From contig FNSS01000001.1 of the NCBI GenBank assembly GCA_900104855.1, positions 6,200,001-6,264,000 on the forward strand: a stretch of 64,000 nt of DNA, given 5' to 3'. Made by a program: the position numbers and the translations under genes. Below are positions 1 through 8,114 of the stretch, in pieces. The notes below the pieces were generated by a model that saw nothing but the letters and a program-made list of their open reading frames with translations, was not told where the DNA came from and did not search any database. Each line of letters opens with the position of its first letter. Within the stretch, counting starts at the first letter, position 1. This DNA comes from Rhizobiales bacterium GAS188. Its GTDB lineage: Bacteria > Pseudomonadota > Alphaproteobacteria > Rhizobiales > Beijerinckiaceae.

Positions 1-821
1 ACCGAGCCGGTCATCGAATTGCGGGTGGTGTCGTTGCCGCCGACGATCAACAAAATGAGATTGCCGAGCAGATTGGCCCGGTCCATATGGCGCGTGGCAT
101 CGCTGTGCGCCATCATGGAAATCAGATCGCTTTTCGGCTCGGCATTGACGCGCTCGTTCCAGAGCCTGGCGAAATAATCGCCGCACTCCCCGAGCTCGGC
201 GCGGCGCTGCGCTTCATTCTCGAACACCATGCTCTTCGGCAAGGCAGTCGCAACATCGGACCATCGGGTCAGCTTGCGGCGTTCCTCCCATGGAAAATCG
301 AAGAGGACTGCCAGCATCTGGGTCGTCAGCTCGACGGAGACGCGATCGACCCAGTTGAAGGTCTCGTTGCGCGGCAGCTTATCGAGCACTTCCGCAGACC
401 GCTCGCGGATGGACACCGCCAGCTTGTCGAGATGGGTCGGCGTGAACATCGGCGCGACGGTCTTGCGTTGCGGACCGTGCTTGGGCTCGTCCATGACGAT
501 AAAGCTCGGCCATTGATATTCCGGGTCGAGGTCGCGCAGCATGATGCCGCCGAGGTTCACATCGGATGAAAAGATCGCGGGGGTGCTGTCGACATGCATG
601 ATGTCGTTGTATTTCGTCACCGACCAATAGGAACCGACAGGGCTCGTCGTGCAGAAATGCACCGGCTCTTCGTTGCGCAGGCGCTCGAAATAGGGCCACA
701 GCGTATCGCTGCGGAAGAGCTCGGGATTGCCGGGGTGAAATTCGGACAGCGGCGTGGCGTAAGCCTTCTCGCGCGCGGCTCGTCGGCGTTCCTCCCGCGC
801 AGCATTCGTGTCCGCGTGCAT
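1..821 (-). CDS. Cytochrome P450, CYP153-like (3' part outside window)
   Basis: Haem monooxygenase; CYP153 relatives hydroxylate terminal alkyl carbons using a ferredoxin and reductase. The minus strand reads without a stop from 821 to the window edge, giving at least 273 residues. The I-helix motif GGNDTTRNSM is at about residues 256-265, and the C-helix region FIVMDEPKHGPQRK is typical of bacterial P450s that act on alkanes or terpenes. The haem-cysteine loop lies beyond base 1. I chose the ATG at 821 because GGAG sits five bases upstream; an in-frame ATG at 851 is the alternative. The family is certain. The CYP153 assignment is inferred from the I-helix, and no ferredoxin gene is visible inside the window. 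Confidence 0.85.
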   Translation of the reverse strand, partial: MHADTNAAREERRRAAREKAYATPLSEFHPGNPELFRSDTLWPYFERLRNEEPVHFCTTSPVGSYWSVTKYNDIMHVDSTPAIFSSDVNLGGIMLRDLDPEYQWPSFIVMDEPKHGPQRKTVAPMFTPTHLDKLAVSIRERSAEVLDKLPRNETFNWVDRVSVELTTQMLAVLFDFPWEERRKLTRWSDVATALPKSMVFENEAQRRAELGECGDYFARLWNERVNAEPKSDLISMMAHSDATRHMDRANLLGNLILLIVGGNDTTRNSMTGS

Positions 822-1043
822 CTTCACTCCGTTCGTCGTCTCGCGCGACATCGTCCCAGGCGGCGCCCAGCGCCCTCAATGAGGTCATCAAGCTAACTCG
901 CGGCCGGCATGCGGGGCAAGATCGATCCGGCGGGCCCGCTCAAAGACCTACGCTCGAGCCAATAGCGATGGGCTCGGATTTGTGGCGAGCAACGACCATA
1001 TCCTTCGTTGGAGGGCATCACCAACGCACCAGGGAAGGGCAGG

Positions 1044-1175
1044 ATGCGGCAGTTTCTCCTCGGGCTTGCGCTATGTCTGCTGCTTGCAGCTTGCCAGACA
1101 TCCGGCAGCGCCCCATCGCAGTTGGATACGCCGAACGGGCATAATGAGGGAGGCGGCGGCCGCGACGCAAGATGA
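1044..1175 (+). CDS. Small predicted lipoprotein (43 aa)
   Basis: Not a recognised family. A 43-codon frame starts with ATG after an AGGGAAGGGCAGG purine-rich stretch. It has a basic n-region (MRQ), a leucine-rich h-region and the lipobox LAAC at residues 14-17. The predicted mature part is about 27 polar residues (QTSGSAPSQ..., then a glycine run). It falls below usual length cut-offs. It lies between the divergent P450 gene and the sugar transporter. The signal is what small outer-membrane lipoproteins or entericidin-like peptides look like. It has no domain support, so expression is unproven. Confidence 0.5.
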   Translation: MRQFLLGLALCLLLAACQTSGSAPSQLDTPNGHNEGGGGRDAR

Positions 1176-1299
1176 GCCAGTCGATCACCCGCTCAGCGGC
1201 TCGGCGCATGGACTTCCGCTCGCCAGCCCCTAACATGCATTCCTGACGCGCCGTCCGATCGGCATCGGAACAAGGCCGCGCATGACCAGGGAGGACAAA

Positions 1300-2325
1300 A
1301 TGAACCGTGCTTCTGTTTTGGCTGGCGTCTCGCTTGCCTTCATGCTCGCGGCAGCGGGCGGAGCGGCGGCGGCCGACAAATATGTGGTGGGCGTATCCAA
1401 TACGCTCATTGGCAATGGCTGGCGCGAGGAGATGATCTGCTCGATCAGGGCCGAGGCGGAAGCCTCCGGTCTCGTGTCGAAGGTGATCGTCGCTAACCGC
1501 AATGGCGGCCCTTCGGAGCAGATCGCCGATATTCGCAATTTGATCTCGGCCGGCGCCAACGCCATCATCATCAACCCATCCGACCGCGACGCGCTCAATC
1601 CGGTGATCAAGCAGGCCGCCGACAAGGGCATCGTCGTCGTCGCCGTCGACCAGGCGGTCTCGGCGCCCGAAGCCTATGTGCTCACCAACGACCAGGTGGC
1701 TTATGCGAAAGTCGGCGCGAAATGGCTCTTCGACAAGCTCGGGGGCAAGGGCAATGTCGTGGAGATGCGCGGCATCGACGGCGTGCCGGCGGACGCCGAT
1801 CGCCACCAGGGGTTCACCGAGACGCTGAAGGATTATCCCAATATCAACGTGGTCTCTTCGGTTTTCTCCGGTTGGGCGCTGAACAAGACAGCCCAGATTA
1901 CCAAGGACCTGCTCGCCTCCGGCAAGCAAATCGACGGGATCTGGACATCGGGCATCGATTCCACGGTGGTCGACGCCTATCGGACGGCGCAAAAACCCTT
2001 CGTGCCGGTGGTCGGCGCCGACAATAACGGCTTCATCGGCCAGCTGATCGAGCTCAAGGGCGGCGGCTTTTCGGGCGCGGCGGTCTCAAACCCGCCGGCG
2101 GTGGGCGGCGCCGGCCTCGGTCTCGCTCTCGATATTCTGCAGAAGAAGGAGCATCCGCACCTCGTCAAGATCACGCCGGTCGTCTGGGACAACAGCGATG
2201 CGAGCCTCGATAAGCTCAAGACGGCCTACAACGCCAAGCTTGATCCATTCTACAGCGTGGCGATCGATGTGAAGCCCTATACGCATTACACCATGGATCA
2301 GATCCTCGCCTGCAAAGGTCCGTGA
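1300..2325 (+). CDS. Sugar ABC transporter, periplasmic substrate-binding protein (CUT2 type)
   Basis: Periplasmic binding protein of the RbsB/Peripla_BP_4 class that delivers a sugar or similar small molecule to the transporter encoded just downstream. It has 341 residues. The signal peptide runs about residues 1-26 (hydrophobic core, GGAAAA-DKY cleavage region). The body carries family features GNGWREEM, the AGANAIIINPSD segment and VVVVAVDQAV. An upstream in-frame ATG exists at 1282, but the ATG at 1300 has AGGGAGGAC seven bases before it and begins the signal peptide directly, so I chose it. It is the first gene of a four-gene transport operon; substrate unknown. Confidence 0.9.
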   Translation: MNRASVLAGVSLAFMLAAAGGAAAADKYVVGVSNTLIGNGWREEMICSIRAEAEASGLVSKVIVANRNGGPSEQIADIRNLISAGANAIIINPSDRDALNPVIKQAADKGIVVVAVDQAVSAPEAYVLTNDQVAYAKVGAKWLFDKLGGKGNVVEMRGIDGVPADADRHQGFTETLKDYPNINVVSSVFSGWALNKTAQITKDLLASGKQIDGIWTSGIDSTVVDAYRTAQKPFVPVVGADNNGFIGQLIELKGGGFSGAAVSNPPAVGGAGLGLALDILQKKEHPHLVKITPVVWDNSDASLDKLKTAYNAKLDPFYSVAIDVKPYTHYTMDQILACKGP

Positions 2326-2378
2326 TTCTTGGGTCCGTGATTCAAACTTTCGGTTGGGTATCATCCGCCCATGACGAA

Positions 2379-2401
2379 GGCCGGCGGCCAAGCCGTCGGC
2401 C
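2379..2401 (+). promoter_or_regulatory. Hairpin between binding-protein and ATPase genes
   Basis: Arms GGCCGGCGGC and GCCGTCGGCC pair over ten positions with one mismatch around a CAA loop, 54 bases after the binding-protein stop. No T-run follows. In ABC operons such hairpins often stabilise or attenuate the message so that the binding protein is made in excess; that role here is inference. Confidence 0.45.
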
Positions 2402-2408
2402 TCCGCTC

Positions 2409-2472
2409 GATGACCCAAGACCTCGATGACCCAAGACCTCGATGACCCAAGACCTGGATGACCGAAGACGCT
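2409..2472 (+). repeat. 16-bp tandem repeat covering the ATPase start codon
   Basis: Three near-identical 16-base units (GATGACCCAAGACCTC) start at 2409, 2425 and 2441. A degenerate fourth unit begins at 2457 and supplies the ATG of the ATPase gene. Each unit carries its own ATG; the upstream ones open only short frames. The array occupies the position where the ribosome binding site should be. Confidence 0.85.
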
Positions 2473-3957
2473 GACATTCTCCTGCGCATTCGCGGTGTCG
2501 CGAAGCGCTTCGGCTCGGTCGTGGCGCTTCACGCAGCGAATCTCGACGTTCGTCCGGGGGAGGTTCATGCGCTGATGGGCGCCAATGGCGCCGGCAAGAG
2601 CACGCTCGTCAAGATCATCACCGGGGTCTTCCGCGCAGATGCCGGTGAGATGGCGCTCTCCGGCGAAATCAAGGTCTTCGGCTCGCCCGCAGAGGCGCGA
2701 CGGGCCGGAATCGTGTCGGTCTACCAAGACCCGGCGCTCGTGCCGGACCTGACGGTCGCGCAGAATATGCGCCTGGCTCGAGCTCCGATCGAAGCCGTCA
2801 GAGCCGCGATGCGGGATCTGGGAATTGAACATATCGATCTGTCACAACCCGCCCGCGGGATCGACTATCCGATACTGCGCCTCATCGACCTGTCGCGTGC
2901 GCTGGCGTCGAGTCCACGCATTTTGCTTCTCGATGAAATCACCGCCGCGCTCCCGGCCGACCTTTCGGAGCGTGTCTTCGCGGTCGTGCGTGACTGGCGC
3001 CGGCGTGGCAACAGCGTCATCTTCATTTCGCATCGCATGGCGGAGGTCGCCGCGCTGTGCGATCGAGCGACCGTCCTGCGCGACGGTGCGACAGTCGGGG
3101 TCACCTCGACCGGAGGTGCCGAAGACGCGATCGTGAAGATGATGCTGGGGCCCGATGTGGCCGCGACCGCGCCTCCGGCGCGCCGCGCTCGCGCCGCGTC
3201 AGGCGATGGGCAACCGGCTCTCGAGGTGCGCGGCCTCAGCTGTGGCCATGCGCTCCGCGACGTGTCCTTGAGCGTGGCGCAAGGTGAAGTTCTCGGCGTC
3301 GCGGCCCTGGAGGGACAAGGTCAGCAAGAGCTCTTCGACTGCATCGCGGGCGTGCGACGTGCGGATGCTGGCGAAGTGCGGGCGCAGGGCCGATTGCTGC
3401 GCCTGAGTCATCCGGCCGACGCGATCCGCGCCGGGCTCGTCCTCGTGCCGGCTAATCGTCTGCAGGCCTTGCTGCAGCAACGCTCGATCCGCGAGAATGT
3501 CGCGCTTGCCTCCTTCGGCAGGCTCGGCGCCTGGGGGCCGATCGCCATGGGCGCCGAGCGTGAGCGTGTCGACGGCGCGGTCCAGCGCCTGCGCATCGAC
3601 ACACGCGCTTCAGCGGAGCTGCGACGCCTCAGCGGCGGCAATCAACAGAAAGTCGTCATCGCCCGCTGGCTGGCCGCGGGATTTCGCACCTTGTTGTGTT
3701 TCGATCCGACGCGCGGCATCGACATCGGCACCAAGCAGCAAATCTATCAGCTTCTGCGCGAGATCGCGGGCCAAGGCGCATCGATCCTTCTGTTCACGTC
3801 GGAGCTGCCGGAAATTCGCCTGGCCTGCGACCGGGCGATCGTGCTTTTCGCCGGGCGCATTTCCGGGGAAATGCCGGCCGGCGAAGCGGACGAGGTGCGT
3901 CTCTTACGCGCTGCGCATGGCCTGGTCGCCATCGAGCCGGCGGAAGGGAACGCATGA
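2458..3957 (+). CDS. Sugar ABC transporter, double ATP-binding protein (RbsA/MglA type)
   Basis: Cytoplasmic ATPase with two fused ABC domains (499 residues) that drives the two permeases downstream. Domain 1 has Walker A GANGAGKST at residues 41-49 and a Walker B RILLLDE followed by ITAAL instead of the usual PTAAL. Its signature loop reads YPILRLIDLSRAL and lacks the LSxGQ core. Domain 2 has the degenerate Walker A normal for this family (ALEGQGQQE), an intact LSGGNQQK signature and Walker B LLCFDPTRGID. No convincing Shine-Dalgarno precedes the ATG because a tandem repeat occupies that site. The stop overlaps the next start (ATGA). Confidence 0.9.
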   Translation: MTEDADILLRIRGVAKRFGSVVALHAANLDVRPGEVHALMGANGAGKSTLVKIITGVFRADAGEMALSGEIKVFGSPAEARRAGIVSVYQDPALVPDLTVAQNMRLARAPIEAVRAAMRDLGIEHIDLSQPARGIDYPILRLIDLSRALASSPRILLLDEITAALPADLSERVFAVVRDWRRRGNSVIFISHRMAEVAALCDRATVLRDGATVGVTSTGGAEDAIVKMMLGPDVAATAPPARRARAASGDGQPALEVRGLSCGHALRDVSLSVAQGEVLGVAALEGQGQQELFDCIAGVRRADAGEVRAQGRLLRLSHPADAIRAGLVLVPANRLQALLQQRSIRENVALASFGRLGAWGPIAMGAERERVDGAVQRLRIDTRASAELRRLSGGNQQKVVIARWLAAGFRTLLCFDPTRGIDIGTKQQIYQLLREIAGQGASILLFTSELPEIRLACDRAIVLFAGRISGEMPAGEADEVRLLRAAHGLVAIEPAEGNA

Positions 3958-4970
3958 CCGGAGCCGACGCAGCAAATTCCCACGCCAATGGCGTCATTCG
4001 CTCCAAAAGGCGCTCCAAGATTCGCTCCATGACGCGCCAGGCCAGAGCCTTCGGAATGCCGCTGTTGTTCGCGGCCTCGATCCTGTGGACCGCCGTCGTT
4101 CATCCCGATTTCGGTGCCTTCGATGTGCAGTCCCTTGCGCTCGCCGCCTTGCCGCTCGCAATGGCCACGGCCGCTCAGGCGATCGTCGTGATCAGCGGTG
4201 GTATCGATCTCTCCATCGGATCGCTGATCGCCGTGTCGAACGTGCTTTCGGCCAGCCTGATGCAACATGCGTCCTTTCAGCAATCGCTGCTCCTCACCCT
4301 GCTCGTCATTGCGGTCGGGGCCGTCCAAGGTGCGATCAACGGGCTGATCGTCGCGGCATCGCGCATCCCGGATGTCGTGGTCACGTTGACGACGGGATTC
4401 ATCTGGGGCGGCGTCGCGCTTCTTATTCTCGAGCGGCCCGGCGGGGGCGCGCCGGCGGAGTTTCTCAATGTCGGTGCCGGTGCCGATCTGTCGCCCTGGC
4501 TGCCCAACGCCCTGATCCTGCTGGTCGTGGCGATCGGGGGGATCTGGCTGCCGATCCGCCTGAGCCGGGTCGGGCTTTTGCTCTACGCGACCGGCAGCGA
4601 TCCGGTCGCCGCCTTTCGCAGCGGTGTCGATACGCGGCTTGCGCGAACGCTCGCTTATGTTTTCGGCGGCATTGCCTGCGCGGTCGGGGGGATCGCGCTG
4701 ACCATGACGACGGGAATCGGCGCGCCGCTCGCGGGGGCCTATTACACATTGAGCAGCGTCGCTGCCGTCGTCATCGGCGGGGTCAGCCTCAATGGCGGCC
4801 GTGGCGGCATGGTGGGGCCGGTCATTGCCGCGCTGCTGCTGACCCTCACCCCCATGGACCTGATTTTCCTCAACATAGACCCGAATTACGGCCAGGTGAT
4901 TCAGGGGGGCCTCATCGTGCTGGTCGTCATGGTCGGTGGCTTCGCGGCATTTCTGCAGGGGCGCAAATGA
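3954..4970 (+). CDS. Sugar ABC transporter permease 1 (RbsC type)
   Basis: Inner-membrane permease of the BPD_transp_2 family, 338 residues with about nine predicted membrane segments. The family signature ISGGIDLSIGSLIA follows the second segment, and SLNGGRGGMVG lies near the C-terminus. The ATG at 3954 overlaps the ATPase stop and has GGAAGGG upstream. About 35 polar, basic residues precede the first membrane segment; a later in-frame ATG (MTRQARAFG) could be used instead. It probably forms a heterodimer with the next gene product, since the operon encodes two different permeases. Confidence 0.88.
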   Translation: MTGADAANSHANGVIRSKRRSKIRSMTRQARAFGMPLLFAASILWTAVVHPDFGAFDVQSLALAALPLAMATAAQAIVVISGGIDLSIGSLIAVSNVLSASLMQHASFQQSLLLTLLVIAVGAVQGAINGLIVAASRIPDVVVTLTTGFIWGGVALLILERPGGGAPAEFLNVGAGADLSPWLPNALILLVVAIGGIWLPIRLSRVGLLLYATGSDPVAAFRSGVDTRLARTLAYVFGGIACAVGGIALTMTTGIGAPLAGAYYTLSSVAAVVIGGVSLNGGRGGMVGPVIAALLLTLTPMDLIFLNIDPNYGQVIQGGLIVLVVMVGGFAAFLQGRK

Positions 4971-5908
4971 GCGCTGCCCTGCGGTTCCTGCGCGGCCACA
5001 CGACCATTGCGCTGATCCTTCTCCTTGCGGTCTTCATTCTCTGCATCGAGATCACGCGGCCCGGAACGGTGACGCCGTTATGGGCCTCCAATGCCCTTTT
5101 GTTTGCGGCCCCGCTGGCCATTCTGGGCGCCGGCCAGACGCTCGTCATGCTGACCGGCGGCATCGATCTTTCCGTCGCCAGCGTGGCGACGGGCTCGGCC
5201 TATATTCTCGCCACCAATTCCTCGTCGGGCGATCTCACCGCCTTGGCCCTCGCCCTGTCGCTCGGCATTGTCGTGGGCATCGTCAACGGGCTGGGCGTCG
5301 CCGTCCTGCGGGTCCAACCCCTGGTCATGACGCTCGGCACCGGGCTCATGACCGGAGGCGTGATGATCGTCTACAGCCAGCACATGCTGGCGAGCCAGCC
5401 CCATGTCCCGGCCATCATTCAGGTGCTCGGCGCCGGCAAGGTCTTCGGCCTCGTCCCGGTCGATCTTCTGCTGTGGGCGGTGATCGCAGGCCTGATGCTG
5501 TTCGGGTTGCACCGAACCGGATTCGGACGCTTGCTCTACGCCATCGGGGACAATCGCGAGGCCTGCCATCTGGCCGGCATAAGGGTATGGCGCGTCCTCT
5601 TCGTCGATTACCTGATTTGCGCGCTCTTGGCGGCGATCGCCGGCCTCGTCCTGGTCGGCGGGACGAATGCGGCCGATATGAGCCTTGCGGACGTCTATCT
5701 CCTCCCCTCCGTCGCTTGCGTCATCATCGGCGGGACATCGATCTTCGGGGGGCGCGGCGGCTATTCCGGCACGATCGTCGGGGCGCTCATCTTGACTGTC
5801 CTGACAAGCATTCTGACCCTGCTCGACGTGCCCGAGCCGATCAAACAGATCCTCTACGGGGCGATCATTCTGTCGCTGGCCGCAGCCTATGCGCGGCTGA
5901 CCGAGTAG
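4967..5908 (+). CDS. Sugar ABC transporter permease 2 (RbsC type)
   Basis: Second BPD_transp_2 permease, 313 residues and mostly membrane helices. Signatures are LTGGIDLSVASVATG, VQPLVMTLGTGLMTGG and the C-terminal IIGGTSIFGGRGGYSG. Its ATG overlaps the stop of permease 1 (ATGA), so the two are translationally coupled. It is the last gene of the unit; a short palindromic repeat fragment follows before the convergent ParA gene. Two unlike permeases with a double ATPase fit the CUT2 layout for monosaccharides, nucleosides or autoinducer-like sugars. Confidence 0.88.
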   Translation: MSAALRFLRGHTTIALILLLAVFILCIEITRPGTVTPLWASNALLFAAPLAILGAGQTLVMLTGGIDLSVASVATGSAYILATNSSSGDLTALALALSLGIVVGIVNGLGVAVLRVQPLVMTLGTGLMTGGVMIVYSQHMLASQPHVPAIIQVLGAGKVFGLVPVDLLLWAVIAGLMLFGLHRTGFGRLLYAIGDNREACHLAGIRVWRVLFVDYLICALLAAIAGLVLVGGTNAADMSLADVYLLPSVACVIIGGTSIFGGRGGYSGTIVGALILTVLTSILTLLDVPEPIKQILYGAIILSLAAAYARLTE

Positions 5909-5934
5909 AAAAGCTACGCGAGCCGAGCGCCGGC

Positions 5935-5982
5935 GCCCACCTCTCCCCTTGCGGCTGAGGGGGGGCAGCGCCGGCTCGGAGG
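5935..5982. repeat. Fragment of palindromic intergenic element
   Basis: The stretch begins CGCCCACCTCTCCCCTTG, the same terminus as the complete element at 42698-42900, and then jumps to the inner GAGGGGGGGCAGCGCC arm. It looks like an internally deleted copy lying between the convergent permease and ParA genes, where its GC-rich pairing could serve as a bidirectional terminator. Confidence 0.55.
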
Positions 5983-5983
5983 T

Positions 5984-6640
5984 TCAGGCCGCCTTGCGTG
6001 CCGGAGTGGACTTCGCGCGTCGTGCGAGGCGCCTCTTGATCGAGGACCACATCGCCTTCATCTCGGCGGCCGCGGCGCCCGACTCGTTCCACTCCGTGAC
6101 ACCGAGACCTGCACGGCTGGCCTCCTGGTAATCGACGCGCGTGAGGATCAACGGCGTGATCAGGCCTCCCATCGCCTCGAGCGCCTCTGCGCCTTGCTCG
6201 ACTCGAGTCGTCTGCTGTGCCGGTGGGCATTGGTTCAGCGCGAAGGCAAAGTCGGCTCGGTGCTCCTTCAGCGCTTTGCGAGTGGTCTCGCTTGCCCATA
6301 GGTCGAAGGCGTTAGGGCGCGCCGGGATGATATTGAGATCGGCTGCCTTCATTGCGGCGACGCTCGCTGCCCCCTCGACGCCGGGCGTGTCGATGATCGC
6401 AAGCGTGAAGCCATTTTTCTCGAGGGCCGCGAGCGTCGGCGCCAAGCGGCCCGCCGTGACCGCCTCTACCGGCAGGTCATCGCGATCGCGCATCGTCGCC
6501 CAGCTCACCAGCGAGCGCTGCGGATCCATGTCGAGCATGAACACACGTTCGCCGGCCTCCATGGCGGCGACCGCAAGCGAAGTGGCAAGCGTGCTTTTTC
6601 CCGATCCCCCTTTTTGCGTGACAAATGCGATTGTGCGCAT
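5984..6640 (-). CDS. ParA-family ATPase, orphan
   Basis: 218-residue P-loop ATPase of the ParA/MinD superfamily. The deviant Walker A QKGGSGKST is at residues 9-17 with the family signature lysine at position 10. Walker B-type TLAIIDTPG is at about residue 80, and the DMDPQ motif follows the second strand. The C-terminus is short and basic (RRLARRAKSTPARKAA), which suits non-specific DNA binding. No ParB, centromere repeats or replication gene is adjacent, so it may position a protein complex or be a plasmid remnant. It is monocistronic as far as visible. Confidence 0.85.
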   Translation of the reverse strand: MRTIAFVTQKGGSGKSTLATSLAVAAMEAGERVFMLDMDPQRSLVSWATMRDRDDLPVEAVTAGRLAPTLAALEKNGFTLAIIDTPGVEGAASVAAMKAADLNIIPARPNAFDLWASETTRKALKEHRADFAFALNQCPPAQQTTRVEQGAEALEAMGGLITPLILTRVDYQEASRAGLGVTEWNESGAAAAEMKAMWSSIKRRLARRAKSTPARKAA

Positions 6641-6830
6641 GAAGTTCTCCGTCCCTCTTCTGCCGGGTTGCTCCCGAATTCAGGGTTAATGATTCGTCAA
6701 GGCTGGCGCTCAAACCCTAACGAATGGTTAGCGAGTCAGCGCAGGCCAAGGGCTGGGATGAGAAGGCAGCCGGCGGTTGCACCGTTGAGGCGCCTCGATG
6801 CATGGCCGGACACCGGGGAGGCGCCTGTGC

Positions 6831-7655
6831 TCAGAGACCTTCGGCAAACTTCATTTCGGCGTAAGTCGCCGTGATCAAGTCGCGGCCGTAAACGCGCTCG
6901 AGGCGGCGCACGATGAAGTGGCCTCGTGCTTTTGATTGAAAGTGGGACATGAAGACGGCGTTGACAGCCGCCCCGGTGGCTGCGCCGACCACCGGTACTG
7001 CTTGCGCCGCAAACTTCTGTGAAACGACGATACCGAAGCGCTGCGCAATCTGCGAGATGACGCGCATGAGGACCGGAGCGCTCTCCTCGACAAACCCACG
7101 CTCGACGGCATACCGGCCAAGGCTGGTCACCGAACGAGCAAGCGTTGCTCTCACCGCGTGATAGCCGATATCGCTGGCTTTGCTGGAGCCCGATGCCCCG
7201 CCATATGCAAGGACTTCAAGGCATGCCAGCGCTGCCTCCGGGTTCGACAGGTCCTCACCCTCCGCGCGGGCAATCTCGGCGATGGCATGCAGCAAGATGC
7301 CGGTCGAGATCGGCAACTCGACGGCGAGAGCCGGCAAGCCGAATGCCCCTCCGGTTGCACCTGTCAGCGTCGCCAGCGCCTTGTGCCAACGCCCGGAACC
7401 ATCCTTCCAGGCGGGCAGTCGAGAGCTGAGCGCCACCCGCAACGAGGCTCGCAGCGCTGCCTCGGTCGCACGCGATGCCGCAAGGCCGATGCCCCTTGGG
7501 ATCAGGCGGTCGAAGAACCCCATCGACTTGCCGAGGAGCCCGGCGAGGCGCGCCGCAAAGCTCTCGCGCTCCAGCGACAGGACGGCCATGCGGAGCGCTG
7601 CGAGGTCAGCCTCGGCAAGGTGGTTCGGAAGGATTTCTCCCTCGAGCGATGGCAC
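6831..7655 (-). CDS. EcsC-family protein
   Basis: 274-residue member of the EcsC family (named after Bacillus EcsC; biochemical role unknown). The glycine/alanine-rich amphipathic helices are characteristic (LTGATGGAFGLPALAVELPISTGILLHAIAEIAR). The central GASGSSKASDIGYHAVRATLA and C-terminal AVPVVGAATGAAVNAVFMSHFQSKARGHFIVRRLE blocks match the family in order. The start is a GTG at 7655 with GGAG ten bases upstream; the frame stays open further upstream without an ATG. It probably associates with membranes. The small coiled-coil membrane protein gene upstream on the same strand may be co-transcribed. Confidence 0.75.
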   Translation of the reverse strand: MPSLEGEILPNHLAEADLAALRMAVLSLERESFAARLAGLLGKSMGFFDRLIPRGIGLAASRATEAALRASLRVALSSRLPAWKDGSGRWHKALATLTGATGGAFGLPALAVELPISTGILLHAIAEIARAEGEDLSNPEAALACLEVLAYGGASGSSKASDIGYHAVRATLARSVTSLGRYAVERGFVEESAPVLMRVISQIAQRFGIVVSQKFAAQAVPVVGAATGAAVNAVFMSHFQSKARGHFIVRRLERVYGRDLITATYAEMKFAEGL

Positions 7656-7781
7656 TTCCTGCTCCGTTGCACCCCGATTTGGCGCTTCACCCCAGGCGCA
7701 AGAGATGGAAACCTGATTGATGTGGCGATCCCGTTTGCTTTGAGCAAGGCGGAGCCCAGGGTCGCAACCGGGCTTGCGCCG

Positions 7782-8114
7782 TCAAGGCGCCTCGATGGAG
7801 GGAAGATGAGCCTCGTCGATGATCTGGATCCTGAGCTTTTCGGCGGCCCTTCGCTCGCCTTCGGCCCGCCGCAGTGTGCTGAAATTCGAGCCGCCCATGA
7901 CGATCCCGCCAAGGACCGCCGCGATGGCAAGAAGCGTCATGGGCAGGCTAAGCCAGATGAAATCCGTGAGGCGCGCGGCGAGCAATATTCCGCCAAGGAC
8001 CATCGCCGCCTTCGAGAGCAAGATCCACTTCCGGCAGCCCTCGGCGATTTCGGCCAATGACTCGATCCGGGCTTCGAGCTCCTCGATTTGATCGTGCAGT
8101 TCGCCGTTCGACAT
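7782..8114 (-). CDS. Small membrane protein with N-terminal coiled coil
   Basis: Unrecognised 110-residue protein. Residues 1-27 are acidic with heptad spacing (LHDQIEELEARIESLAEIAE), then two hydrophobic segments at about 30-48 (ILLSKAAMVLGGILLAARL) and 52-76 (LPMTLLAIAAVLGGIVMGG). A charged cytoplasmic tail contains LRRAEGERRAAEKLRIQ. It is encoded 126 bases upstream of the EcsC-like gene on the same strand. Coherent amphipathic and membrane patterning supports a real gene; no function can be assigned. Confidence 0.6.
   Translation of the reverse strand: MSNGELHDQIEELEARIESLAEIAEGCRKWILLSKAAMVLGGILLAARLTDFIWLSLPMTLLAIAAVLGGIVMGGSNFSTLRRAEGERRAAEKLRIQIIDEAHLPSIEAP

Noticed and set aside
7158-8060. 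300-codon plus-strand frame across the EcsC region
   Set aside because: It overlaps two minus-strand genes with coherent family or membrane patterns and itself shows only shadow composition.
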